Assembly: GCF_011064285.1 (NCBI RefSeq)
Contig: NZ_CP049331.1
Coordinates: 186,001-250,000 of the forward strand
Direction: 5' to 3'
DNA length: 64,000 nucleotides
Source: Vibrio ziniensis
Lineage (GTDB): Bacteria; Pseudomonadota; Gammaproteobacteria; Enterobacterales; Vibrionaceae
Shown here: positions 56,030 through 64,000 of the stretch, in pieces
Position numbering within the stretch: the stretch's first letter is position 1
Layout: every line of letters begins with the position of its first letter
Notes under the pieces: model-generated
What the model was told of the DNA's origin: nothing
Database searches by the model: none
Seen by the model: only the letters and a program-made list of their open reading frames with translations
Position numbers and translations under genes: made by a program

Positions 56030-57481
56030 ATGCAAATTCAGCAGCTTAAACATAAAACTGAGTCAGTCTCTTTAGTCATTGATAATTGGCAAATGCAAGC
56101 TGGCGAGCATTGGGGAATGTTTTCGACTCACAGCCATGCTGCTTCACTGTTAGTGCGAGTGTTAAGTGGTGAATTGGAGCCCCAGCAAGGTGAAGTATCG
56201 GGGCTTCCTGAAAAGATAGCCAGTGTCTCTTTGCATGAGCAGCAGCGATTGCTCGATTTAGAATTGGAAAAAGATGATACCGATTTTATGGACTGTATCG
56301 ACTACGGTTCTAGTGTGGAAGAGCTAGTAGCTGAATCAGACTGTACTCCTGATGAGTTGGAGGCACTGCTTGCCACAACCGATCTCTTGACTATTAGAAA
56401 GCGCGGCTTTCGCCAACTCTCAACTGGTGAAACTCGCCGCGTGATGCTGGCTCGTGCGTTAGCGGTTAAGCCACAATTGATGATTTTGGATGAGCCATAT
56501 TCTGGTTTAGATATTGCGCATCGACAGCATCTTTCTGAACTGTTGCAGCAGTGTGCGAGCCAGATTCAATTGGTCATCATTACTTCTAGGGAAGACGAGT
56601 TACCACCGTTTATCACTCATGTCGCTTTATTTGATGATCAAAAGCTTTCGCAAACGTTAAGCCGTGACGAGTGGTTAAATCACCCTGTAATGATGCAAAT
56701 GTTGGCATTATCCGAGCAAAAAAGTGATGCCATGCTAGAGCTTCTGCAAGCGCATCAATCACAGCATCAATACCCTAATCCTCTTGTGAGCATGAACGAC
56801 GTTACCGTGGAGTATGTGGACGCGAAAATCTTTTCCGGAGTGAACTGGCAGATAGAGCAAGGGCAACACTGGCAAGTGCGAGGCCCGAATGGTTGTGGCA
56901 AAAGTACCTTGTTAGGACTGATTCTCGGCGACCATCCTCAGTGTTACAGCAATGATGTGACAGTACTTGGGATGAAACGCGGGAGTGGAGAGACTATTTG
57001 GGATGTGAAACGTCATATTGGTGTGGTTTCCTCGGCTTTGCATCTTCAATATCGGGTTAACTGCACCGCATTAGAAGTTTTGGTGTCTGGTTTTTATGAC
57101 TCGATTGGTTTGTACCAACAACCGAGTAAGAAAGAAATTCTCTACGCACGCGAATGGTTGCAGCTATTGGAAATGAGTGAGTTTGAAAAAGTGGGTTTCC
57201 GTAATCTGGACTACGGGCAGCAGCGATTGCTGCTAATTGGTCGTGCTTTAATTAAACAACCAGCTTTGCTTATTCTGGATGAACCATACCAAGGGCTCGA
57301 TTTCCTAAACCGTAAGTTAGTATTCAGGGCATTAAATCGAATTGCTTCTGCAAACATTAGCCAGTTGCTTTACGTCACTCATCATGAGGAAGATTCCTTA
57401 GAAGCGATTCACCATTTTGTGGATTTCATTGCTCAAGAAGGTGAGGGATACCGAGTTAATATCTATACTCTTTCTACTTGA
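56030..57481 (+). CDS. modF: ModF-like ABC ATPase with two nucleotide-binding domains
   Basis: A 483-residue soluble protein with two fused ABC domains, matching ModF, a protein linked to molybdate transport in E. coli but of unclear role. The second domain is fairly complete: Walker A GPNGCGKSTLL (about 289-299), signature region LDYGQQRLLLIGRAL and Walker B LLILDEPYQGLD. The first keeps signature LSTGETRRVMLARAL and Walker B LMILDEPYSGLD. However, its P-loop reads GMFSTHSHAASLL (about 29-41), without the Gly/Lys residues that bind phosphate. No membrane partner or modABC genes are nearby. It borders the pectin cluster. Confidence 0.85.
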   Translation: MQIQQLKHKTESVSLVIDNWQMQAGEHWGMFSTHSHAASLLVRVLSGELEPQQGEVSGLPEKIASVSLHEQQRLLDLELEKDDTDFMDCIDYGSSVEELVAESDCTPDELEALLATTDLLTIRKRGFRQLSTGETRRVMLARALAVKPQLMILDEPYSGLDIAHRQHLSELLQQCASQIQLVIITSREDELPPFITHVALFDDQKLSQTLSRDEWLNHPVMMQMLALSEQKSDAMLELLQAHQSQHQYPNPLVSMNDVTVEYVDAKIFSGVNWQIEQGQHWQVRGPNGCGKSTLLGLILGDHPQCYSNDVTVLGMKRGSGETIWDVKRHIGVVSSALHLQYRVNCTALEVLVSGFYDSIGLYQQPSKKEILYAREWLQLLEMSEFEKVGFRNLDYGQQRLLLIGRALIKQPALLILDEPYQGLDFLNRKLVFRALNRIASANISQLLYVTHHEEDSLEAIHHFVDFIAQEGEGYRVNIYTLST

Positions 57482-57506
57482 AATCGCAGCGGTGTTGTCT
57501 ATGTTC

Positions 57507-57590
57507 GTTCACCCCAATCACATAGTTTATCTATGCTGATGGGATTCACTTACTTGCCGCCTACCTGCAATTCCAGGTGGTTTGAGTATA
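57507..57590. repeat. Intergenic repeat-like element with two hairpins
   Basis: CATAG (57521-57525) pairs with CTATG (57531-57535), extended by ATCA/TGAT with one bulge. A second stem pairs ACCTG (57563-57567) with CAGGT (57574-57578), and the element ends in TTTGAGTATA. The sequence resembles a short interspersed element I associate with Vibrio intergenic regions; copy number cannot be judged from this window. Confidence 0.5.
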
Positions 57591-57612
57591 TTCCACCCAA
57601 GAACAATAGCGA

Positions 57613-57642
57613 CAAAAAAAAGTGTTGCCAGAGCAACGCTTT
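57613..57642 (-). terminator. Terminator of epmB
   Basis: AAAGCGTTGC and GCAACACTTT (minus strand) pair with one mismatch and are followed by a run of T. It lies 9 bases beyond the epmB stop. Confidence 0.75.
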
Positions 57643-57650
57643 AATCAATC

Positions 57651-58673
57651 TTATTCAAGATGTAAATCGAGCGGGGTTTTGCTGCTGCGTCCGCCTATCT
57701 CGCGAGTCAATTTAGGTACTAAATAACCCGAGACTCGTTCTATCACTCCCGCCATGATGGTTTTAGCTGCCTCGTCATCAATAAAGAAGTGAGCTGCGCC
57801 CTGAACTTTATCCAACACATGGATGTAATATGGCAAAATGCCAGCGTCAAATAGGTTTTCGCTAAGATTTACCTGAGCTTCAACGGAGTCATTGACTCCT
57901 TTAAGCATTACGCCCTGATTGAGCAAAGTAACGTTAATCGCACGCAAACGAGCCATTTGCTGTTTGAGTTCTAGATTAATTTCATTGGCATGATTGATGT
58001 GAGTCACAAGCACCACTTGTAAACGAGTTTGTGCAAGGGTCTCCACCAACTCATCTGTAATTCGGTCAGGAATCACCACAGGTAAGCGGGAGTGAATTCT
58101 CAGACGTTTGATATGGGAGATCGCGGCGATTTTGTCGATCAGCCAGGTCAGTTCATGATCTTTCGCCATTAATGGGTCACCGCCAGAGAGAATCACTTCA
58201 TTGAGCTCAGGGTGTCCAGCAATGTAGTCTAAACTTTGCTGCCAAACTGATTTGGTGCCTTTGTTGTCTTCATAAGGAAAATGACGACGGAAACAGTAGC
58301 GGCAGTTAATTGCACAACCACCTTTCACTATCATCAGCGCTCGGTTGCGGTATTTGTGCAGTAATCCTGGGATGTCGTTGTTTTGCTCTAACAGAGGGTC
58401 GTTCGAGTAGCCTTGGTGCACTTCAAATTCTTCGCTCAGTGGTAACACTTGACGTAATAAAGGGTCGTGCGGATTGCCTTTTTCCATTCTACGGACAAAA
58501 CTTTGCGGTACACGTTGAGCGAATAACTTGCGTGCAGCGAACCCGTCTTGCCAAGGTGTAGGATCAATATCAAGCTCGTTGAGTAACTGAGTGGGATCTG
58601 AGATGGCATTTGCTAGTTGTTTGATCCAGTTTTGCTCAACAGAATCGACTTTTCGGGTTATGATGTGCGGCAT
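57651..58673 (-). CDS. epmB: EF-P beta-lysylation radical SAM protein EpmB
   Basis: A 340-residue lysine 2,3-aminomutase-like enzyme that converts alpha-lysine to (R)-beta-lysine for modification of EF-P. The radical SAM cluster motif [13 protein letters not shown] (C-x3-C-x2-C, about 119-131) is intact, as are [13 protein letters not shown] and the PLP Lys region near the C-terminus ([17 protein letters not shown]). The ATG at 58671-58673 gives the family start MPHIITRKV; a longer frame would overlap efp. It diverges from efp with only 31 bases between start codons. Confidence 0.94.
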   Translation of the reverse strand: MPHIITRKVDSVEQNWIKQLANAISDPTQLLNELDIDPTPWQDGFAARKLFAQRVPQSFVRRMEKGNPHDPLLRQVLPLSEEFEVHQGYSNDPLLEQNNDIPGLLHKYRNRALMIVKGGCAINCRYCFRRHFPYEDNKGTKSVWQQSLDYIAGHPELNEVILSGGDPLMAKDHELTWLIDKIAAISHIKRLRIHSRLPVVIPDRITDELVETLAQTRLQVVLVTHINHANEINLELKQQMARLRAINVTLLNQGVMLKGVNDSVEAQVNLSENLFDAGILPYYIHVLDKVQGAAHFFIDDEAAKTIMAGVIERVSGYLVPKLTREIGGRSSKTPLDLHLE

Positions 58674-58704
58674 TAATTTTAACTCGAAGAATGTAAGAGG
58701 AAAT

Positions 58705-59271
58705 ATGGCTACTGTTAGCACGAATGAATTTAAAGGCGGTCTTAAAATTATGCTTGATAATGAGCCTTGTGTCATTCTCGAAAACGAGTATGTAAAACCG
58801 GGCAAAGGTCAGGCTTTCAACCGTGTAAAAATCCGTAAACTGCTTTCTGGCAAAGTTCTAGAGAAAACTTTTAAGTCTGGTGACTCTGTAGAAACTGCGG
58901 ACGTAGTAGATATCGACCTAGATTATCTATATTCAGATGGTGAATTCTACCACTTTATGAACAACACCACGTTCGAACAAATTGCAGCAGACGTTGCAGC
59001 TGTTGGCGAAAACTCTAAGTGGTTGGTAGAAAACAACACTTGTACTCTAACGCTTTGGAACGGTAACCCAATTTCTGTTACTCCACCAAATTTCGTTGAG
59101 TTAGAAGTGACTGAAACTGACCCAGGTCTGAAGGGTGATACTCAAGGTACGGGTGGTAAACCAGCGACACTCGTTACTGGTGCTGTAGTACGTGTACCGC
59201 TTTTCATCCAAATCGGTGAAGTAGTAAAAGTAGATACTCGTAGTGGCGAATACGTAAGCCGCGTTAAGTAA
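58705..59271 (+). CDS. efp: Elongation factor P
   Basis: A 188-residue translation factor that relieves ribosome stalling at polyproline. Lys34 in [12 protein letters not shown] is the residue modified by EpmA and EpmB, both encoded in this window. Three beta-barrel domains span the full length, with the C-terminal [17 protein letters not shown] typical. The ATG at 58705 follows AGAGGAAAT. An in-frame extension 38 codons upstream would run back into epmB and is rejected. A terminator follows. Confidence 0.97.
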   Translation: MATVSTNEFKGGLKIMLDNEPCVILENEYVKPGKGQAFNRVKIRKLLSGKVLEKTFKSGDSVETADVVDIDLDYLYSDGEFYHFMNNTTFEQIAADVAAVGENSKWLVENNTCTLTLWNGNPISVTPPNFVELEVTETDPGLKGDTQGTGGKPATLVTGAVVRVPLFIQIGEVVKVDTRSGEYVSRVK

Positions 59272-59319
59272 GTCTCGCTTCTTTCTGATACAAGATGTTC
59301 TAGAAAAAGTCGAATACAA

Positions 59320-59351
59320 AAAGACCAGTCATTAACGACTGGTCTTTTTAT
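59320..59351. terminator. Bidirectional terminator between efp and frdD
   Basis: AAAAAGACCAGTC and GACTGGTCTTTTT enclose a 6-base loop between convergent units. Confidence 0.92.
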
Positions 59352-59396
59352 TGGTTCATCGCAGCTCAATCGAAATGAGTGAGATTGCTGAATGAC

Positions 59397-59765
59397 CTAA
59401 AGCATGAGCATGGCAATAAACACCACTGTAAGCAGTGTGATAAATCCAGCAAAGCTATAGCAAGCAATTTTGCCAATAACACCGGTATGGAATTTTAGGT
59501 CATGCATGCCGTGATGAATACGGTGCATTGCATGCCACATCGGCAATGCTAGTGTACCGATGATAAACAGCGCACCGATAATGCTGGTTGCAAAATCAGC
59601 CACTCGTTCATAGCTAAGAGCTTCTGCATCAATAATGCCTAGTGGTACTAAAATCCCTAATACGAATACAGTGATAGGGGTAATCATAGCGAACCATGTA
59701 CCGCCAGCACCAAATAGTCCCCACCATACGGGTTCATCTGAACGTTTTGGATTGGTATTAATCAC
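59397..59765 (-). CDS. frdD: Fumarate reductase membrane anchor subunit D
   Basis: A 122-residue inner-membrane subunit with three hydrophobic helices that, with FrdC, anchors the catalytic FrdAB and binds menaquinone. It contains the conserved start [14 protein letters not shown] and the later [17 protein letters not shown]. The start is GTG at 59763-59765, seven bases after AAGGAG; an upstream ATG lies inside frdC. It is the last gene of frdABCD and stops 46 bases before the efp terminator. Confidence 0.94.
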   Translation of the reverse strand: MINTNPKRSDEPVWWGLFGAGGTWFAMITPITVFVLGILVPLGIIDAEALSYERVADFATSIIGALFIIGTLALPMWHAMHRIHHGMHDLKFHTGVIGKIACYSFAGFITLLTVVFIAMLML

Positions 59766-59775
59766 AATAGGCTCC

Positions 59776-60159
59776 TTACACCACAATGAGAACAATAAGC
59801 GAGATGAAGGCAACCGTTGCCCACTGGCTCAATACAACGATCTTCTTATCGAGCAATTTGCCTTTGATGCGGATTGGCATCACTTGCGGCATCATGCTAA
59901 AGAAGGTTTGAGCGTGAAATAGGCTTCCCGCTAAGGCAACAATGTTAATTGCGATAACGACAGGGTTTGCCATAAATTCAAGCCATGTATTCCAAGCTTC
60001 AGGACCTTTTACCAATGCTCCTAAACCGACAGTCAGGAACAAGGTGAAAAGAATGAGCGGTAAAACCGTCGCTTCACGCACCATGTAAAAACGATAGAAA
60101 GGATGATCTTTCCACCAAGTACGTTTCATCTGACGAACATAAGGTTTACGGTTACTCAT
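59776..60159 (-). CDS. frdC: Fumarate reductase membrane anchor subunit C
   Basis: A 127-residue inner-membrane subunit with three helices, starting [20 protein letters not shown]. It is close to E. coli FrdC in length (131 residues) and has the conserved [14 protein letters not shown] before the first helix, with the quinone-site Glu. It lies two bases after frdB and 10 before frdD, so the operon is tightly packed. Confidence 0.95.
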   Translation of the reverse strand: MSNRKPYVRQMKRTWWKDHPFYRFYMVREATVLPLILFTLFLTVGLGALVKGPEAWNTWLEFMANPVVIAINIVALAGSLFHAQTFFSMMPQVMPIRIKGKLLDKKIVVLSQWATVAFISLIVLIVV

Positions 60160-60161
60160 CC

Positions 60162-60917
60162 TTAGCCCTCCACTTTGTTTGTTGAACCGTCTGGTTTCAA
60201 CATTGCAATCACGAAGTCCATTGACGATTCCACTTTACCTTGGTTTACCGCCGCTGCTGGGTCGACATGTTTTGGACAAACTTCAGAACAGTAGCCAACA
60301 AAAGTACAACCCCATGCACCATTTTCACCATTGATAAGCTTCATACGCTCTGCTTTACCATGGTCACGAGAATCAAGGTTGTAACGATGAGCCAGTGTTA
60401 GTGCCGCTGGGCCAATAAACTCAGGGTTAAGACCGAACTGAGGACATGCTGCATAACACAGCCCACAGTTTATACAACCAGCGAACTGTTTGTAGCGTGC
60501 CATCTGTTCAGGAGTCTGGTTGTTTGGACCATCTTCAGGTTTACGATCATTACCGATGATGTAAGGTTTGATAGCTTCTAGACGTTCGATAAACGGAGTC
60601 ATATCGACGATCAGGTCTTTTTCAATCGGGAAGTTCGCTAATGGTTCGATTTTTAAACCATTCGGGTAATCGCGAAGGAAACTCTTACATGCCAGTTTAG
60701 GCACGCCGTTCACCATAATGCCGCAAGAACCACAAATTGCCATACGGCAAGACCAGCGGTATGAAAGCTCTTTATCTAAGTGATCTTTCACATAGCCAAT
60801 AGCATCCAGTACTGACATGGTTTCATCAAAAGGCACTTCAAAGCTTTGTAGATGAGGCTCTGCATCTTTTGCAGGGTCGTAGCGTAAGATCTCTACTTTT
60901 TGAATACGATTAGCCAT
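60162..60917 (-). CDS. frdB: Fumarate reductase iron-sulfur subunit
   Basis: A 251-residue subunit that passes electrons from menaquinol to FrdA. The plant-type [2Fe-2S] ligands lie in [10 protein letters not shown] with the fourth Cys in LACKSF (about 57-78). The bacterial-type clusters use [12 protein letters not shown] (about 148-159) and [17 protein letters not shown]. All cluster cysteines are present. Its ATG overlaps the frdA stop by one base (TAATG). Confidence 0.96.
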   Translation of the reverse strand: MANRIQKVEILRYDPAKDAEPHLQSFEVPFDETMSVLDAIGYVKDHLDKELSYRWSCRMAICGSCGIMVNGVPKLACKSFLRDYPNGLKIEPLANFPIEKDLIVDMTPFIERLEAIKPYIIGNDRKPEDGPNNQTPEQMARYKQFAGCINCGLCYAACPQFGLNPEFIGPAALTLAHRYNLDSRDHGKAERMKLINGENGAWGCTFVGYCSEVCPKHVDPAAAVNQGKVESSMDFVIAMLKPDGSTNKVEG

Positions 60918-62734
60918 TACTCTTGATCCTCCGCACTGACACCAACTTCTTTGGCCGCTTCTGCTGCTGCTGCTTTTTCTGCTGCTTCACCGTACAGTCT
61001 CGCTTTAGGTTGAGACTTAGTGATAGTCACTGGGCTGTAATCGATCTTCGGTGCATTGCCGTTGGTGTAGAAAGCAAGTGAGTGTTTTAGGAAGTTCTCA
61101 TCATCACGCTCGGTACAACCATCGTCTAAACGCTGGTGGGCACCACGAGACTCTTTACGTAACAGTGCAGAATGAACCATAGCTTCAGCGACTTCTAAAC
61201 CGTAGCCAACTTCAATCGCATAGAGTAGGTCAGTGTTGAACACTTTGCCTTTATCTTTGATGCTGATTTTCTTGTAGCGCTCTTTAAGCTCAGCAAGTTT
61301 AGCAATGGTTTCTTGCATCAAGTCTTCTTGACGGTAGATACCACAACCAGCTTCCATAGTGTGACCCATTTCTGTACGGATAGTTGCCCAGTTCTCATCG
61401 CCTTGTTGATCCAGTAGTGCTTGGATGCGTGCTTCAATCGCTTTAACTTGTTCATCAATCGCTTTGTCGTTCCAGCCTTTGAATTCTTCAGCACGTTTCA
61501 CCGCGTGTTCACCGGCAACACGACCGAATACGACGAACTCAGCCAGTGAGTTCGAACCTAGACGGTTTGCACCGTGAAGACCTACAGAAGCACATTCACC
61601 AACCGCAAACAGACCGTTAATGCGAGTTTCACATTGGCCATTAGTTTCAATACCACCCATGGTGTAGTGAACGGTCGGGCGAATTGGAATCGGCTCTTTT
61701 GCTGGGTCAACGTTTACATAGGCTTTTGCTAGCTCACAAATGAATGGCAGACGCTCTTGCAGATACTCTTCACCTAAGTGACGTAAGTCTAGAAGCACCA
61801 CATCTCCTAATGGATGTTTGATGGTGTTGCCTTTTTGCTGTTCGTGCCAGAACGCTTGTGAAACTTTGTCGCGAGGACCCAGTTCCATATATTTGTTCTT
61901 CGGTTGACCAACCGGGGTTTCTGGTCCCATTCCGTAATCTTGAAGGTAACGGTAGCCGTCTTTATTGACGATAATACCGCCTTCACCACGACAACCTTCA
62001 GTCATCAGGATTCCAGTACCAGGTAGACCTGTTGGGTGGTACTGAACGAATTCCATGTCACGTAGTGGGACACCGTGGCGATACGCCATCGCCATACCGT
62101 CACCTGTTACGATGCCACCGTTAGTATTACAGTGGTATACGCGACCTGCGCCACCCGTTGCCAATACAACCGATTTTGCTTTGATAAGGACTAATTCACC
62201 CTCAGACATGTGGATGGCAACTAAGCCTTGAACTTGGCCGTCGACAACCAATAAGTCGACAACAAAATACTCGTCAAATCGTTTGATTTGAGGATATTTG
62301 ATCGAAGTTTGGAAGAGAGTATGTAGCATGTGGAAGCCAGTCTTGTCGGCAGCAAACCATGTGCGCTCGACTTTCATACCACCAAAACGACGAACGTTGA
62401 CTTCGCCATTTTCTTTACGGCTCCATGGGCAGCCCCATTGCTCCATTTGAATCATTTCACGAGTGGAATTTTTCACAAAATATTCCACAACATCCTGTTC
62501 ACATAGCCAGTCACCACCACCAACGGTATCGTTGAAATGATTGTCTAAACTATCTTCTTCCTTGATAACTGCTGCGGAGCCACCTTCAGCGGCAACCGTG
62601 TGAGAACGCATTGGATAAACTTTAGATATCAAGGCAACTTCTAGGTTTGGGTTCGCTTCAGCCGCTGCAATTGCAGTACGAAGACCCGCACCACCTGCGC
62701 CGATGACTGCGATATCTGTGGTAATAGTCTGCAC
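60917..62734 (-). CDS. frdA: Fumarate reductase flavoprotein subunit
   Basis: A 605-residue catalytic subunit that reduces fumarate to succinate in anaerobic respiration. The N-terminal dinucleotide fold is [19 protein letters not shown]. The covalent FAD His lies in [13 protein letters not shown] (about 43-55), and [15 protein letters not shown] marks the active site. The start is GTG at 62732-62734, directly after a strong GGAGGATAACT. It heads frdABCD and diverges from epmA. Fumarate can come from AspA, also encoded here. Confidence 0.96.
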   Translation of the reverse strand: MQTITTDIAVIGAGGAGLRTAIAAAEANPNLEVALISKVYPMRSHTVAAEGGSAAVIKEEDSLDNHFNDTVGGGDWLCEQDVVEYFVKNSTREMIQMEQWGCPWSRKENGEVNVRRFGGMKVERTWFAADKTGFHMLHTLFQTSIKYPQIKRFDEYFVVDLLVVDGQVQGLVAIHMSEGELVLIKAKSVVLATGGAGRVYHCNTNGGIVTGDGMAMAYRHGVPLRDMEFVQYHPTGLPGTGILMTEGCRGEGGIIVNKDGYRYLQDYGMGPETPVGQPKNKYMELGPRDKVSQAFWHEQQKGNTIKHPLGDVVLLDLRHLGEEYLQERLPFICELAKAYVNVDPAKEPIPIRPTVHYTMGGIETNGQCETRINGLFAVGECASVGLHGANRLGSNSLAEFVVFGRVAGEHAVKRAEEFKGWNDKAIDEQVKAIEARIQALLDQQGDENWATIRTEMGHTMEAGCGIYRQEDLMQETIAKLAELKERYKKISIKDKGKVFNTDLLYAIEVGYGLEVAEAMVHSALLRKESRGAHQRLDDGCTERDDENFLKHSLAFYTNGNAPKIDYSPVTITKSQPKARLYGEAAEKAAAAEAAKEVGVSAEDQE

Positions 62735-62959
62735 AGTTATCCTCCAGTGTAATGTCTGTTGGTGATGAGCTATGTTGCTCATTCCTAGTTATGTTGGATG
62801 GTTGTCCGGTAGGGTGTTAAGCGTTGTAATGTTACCGGAGTAAACCAAATCCACTTATAAAGTGGTAGACCCAGTTTAGGAGAGGTCTGGAAGGAAAAAA
62901 TTGATTCTGTTGGGTTTTTGCTTCGGTATTGCATACATAAGCATACAATTTTTATCTTG

Positions 62960-62975
62960 TGTGATTAGTGTCACA
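62960..62975. promoter_or_regulatory. CRP site between frdA and epmA
   Basis: TGTGA-TTAGTG-TCACA is a perfect CRP core match. It is about 55 bases before the epmA start and 225 before frdA. No clear FNR palindrome was seen in this region. Confidence 0.7.
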
Positions 62976-63028
62976 TTTAAGTTTTGTATTTTGAGCCGAA
63001 AAGGTAAAATCTATACAACCCTGACTAT

Positions 63029-64000
63029 ATGAATAACCAAATGAACAAATCCGATTGGATGCCTACCGCATCAATAGAGCAACTACAGCAACGCGCGCAA
63101 TTATTGGCGGCAATTCGTCAGTTTTTTGCACTGAGACATGTACTGGAAGTTGATACTCCAGCAATGAGTCACGCCACTGTAACCGATATCCATTTACATA
63201 CCTTTCAAACAGAATTTGTTGGTCCCGAGTATGCTAAAGGAAGCTGTCTGCATTTGATGACGAGTCCCGAGTTTCATATGAAGCGACTGCTCGCGGCGGG
63301 AAGTGGCTCTATTTATCAAATCAATAAAGCATTTCGCAACGAAGAGAATGGTCGCTATCACAATCCAGAATTCACCATGCTTGAGTGGTACCGCGTTGGT
63401 TTTGACCACCATGATTTGATGGATGAAATGGATGATTTGCTGCAATTGGTATTAAAAGTGGGTGATGCAGAGCGCATGACTTACCAAAATGCGTTTTTGT
63501 CTGTACTCAAGATTTGTCCGCTAGAAGGTTCGATGAATGAGCTGAAGAAAGTAGCGGCAACGCTTGGTCTAAGTGATATCGCTGAGCCAGAAGAGGACCG
63601 AGATACCTTGTTGCAGCTTCTTTTTAGTATTGGCATTGAGCCTCACATTGGACAGCAGGTTCCGGTCTTTGTTTATGATTTCCCAGCCTCTCAGGCGGCT
63701 CTGGCAAAAATAAACCCGCAAGATCCAAGAGTGGCAGATCGCTTCGAAGTCTATTTTAAAGGCATTGAACTGGCGAATGGCTTCCATGAACTGGACAACC
63801 CTAAAGAGCAACTGGCTCGTTTTGAAAAAGACAATCGAAAACGCTTAGAAATGGGGCTTAAAGATCAGCCGATTGATTATCATCTAATTGCGGCGCTGGA
63901 ATCCGGTTTACCGGAGTGTGCTGGTGTAGCATTGGGTATTGATCGTTTGATCATGTTGGCGCTTGGTGAAGACCATATTGATAAAGTAACGGCTTTTCCA
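63029..64000 (+). CDS. epmA: EF-P--(R)-beta-lysine ligase EpmA, cut by the window end
   Basis: A LysRS-like enzyme without a tRNA-binding domain, which attaches (R)-beta-lysine to Lys34 of EF-P. The visible 324 residues cover nearly the whole protein; only the last few residues and the stop are missing. Class II synthetase motif 2 is [20 protein letters not shown] (about 104-123), motif 3 is [15 protein letters not shown] near the end. The ATG at 63029 is used; a second one at 63041 is equally possible because neither has a strong ribosome site. The divergent epmA/frdA pair is conserved in enterobacteria. Confidence 0.94.
   Translation, partial: MNNQMNKSDWMPTASIEQLQQRAQLLAAIRQFFALRHVLEVDTPAMSHATVTDIHLHTFQTEFVGPEYAKGSCLHLMTSPEFHMKRLLAAGSGSIYQINKAFRNEENGRYHNPEFTMLEWYRVGFDHHDLMDEMDDLLQLVLKVGDAERMTYQNAFLSVLKICPLEGSMNELKKVAATLGLSDIAEPEEDRDTLLQLLFSIGIEPHIGQQVPVFVYDFPASQAALAKINPQDPRVADRFEVYFKGIELANGFHELDNPKEQLARFEKDNRKRLEMGLKDQPIDYHLIAALESGLPECAGVALGIDRLIMLALGEDHIDKVTAFP

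Overview
The window is a chromosomal segment of a gammaproteobacterium, almost certainly a Vibrio. The gene order gmk-rpoZ-spoT, sodium:solute symporter-cvrA, dsbD-dcuA-aspA, cpxPRA-fieF-pfkA, glpX-zapB-metF-metLB/metJ, rpmE/priA-cytR-ftsN-hslVU-menA-rraA, tpiA, groESL and efp/epmB-frdDCBA/epmA is the familiar order of this part of Vibrio chromosome 1. Protein sequences and regulatory sites (MetJ, CpxR and sigma-32 boxes) fit this assignment. The species cannot be named from the sequence alone. No rRNA, tRNA, CRISPR array, transposase, integrase or prophage gene was seen.

Layout. 1-1214: start of spoT (cut by the window edge), rpoZ and gmk, all leftward. 1215-2282: yhhQ, a queuosine-precursor transporter, behind a leader that carries a convincing preQ1-I riboswitch. 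2341-2440: a REP/BIME-like inverted repeat. 2446-7195: two-subunit sodium:solute symporter, K+/H+ antiporter and a LuxR-type response regulator of the CrbR/ErdR type. 7371-14315: dsbD, dcuA, aspA and a Cache-PAS-GGDEF diguanylate cyclase. 14425-20836: fxsA, trmL, the Cpx envelope-stress system with divergent cpxP, fieF and pfkA. 20898-29243: glpX, zapB and a methionine regulon (metF, metBL, metJ), then a malic enzyme. 29434-37810: rpmE, priA, cytR, ftsN, hslVU, menA and rraA. 37929-44802: a MATE pump, tpiA, a few small poorly characterised genes, an Fe-S-type winged-helix regulator and groESL.

45126-55535 is the accessory region: six genes for pectin attack inserted between groEL and modF. 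They are two PL1 pectate lyases, a multidomain CE8 pectin methylesterase, two CE12 (SGNH) acetylesterases and a stand-alone discoidin-domain protein. All six are predicted lipoproteins, most with Ser/Gly/Asp/Asn-rich tethers, and nearly every gene has its own terminator. A 15-bp sequence is identical upstream of a pectate lyase and an acetylesterase gene and resembles a KdgR-type operator. Together the enzymes could de-esterify, deacetylate and cut homogalacturonan at the cell surface. No uptake or intracellular catabolic genes for the products are in the window, so those must lie elsewhere.

56030-64000 returns to core genes: a ModF-like ABC protein whose first nucleotide-binding domain has lost its Walker A motif, the EF-P modification set (efp, epmB, epmA) and the fumarate reductase operon frdABCD.

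All coordinates come from reading the sequence. Family names come from recognition of motifs and neighbourhood, without database searches.
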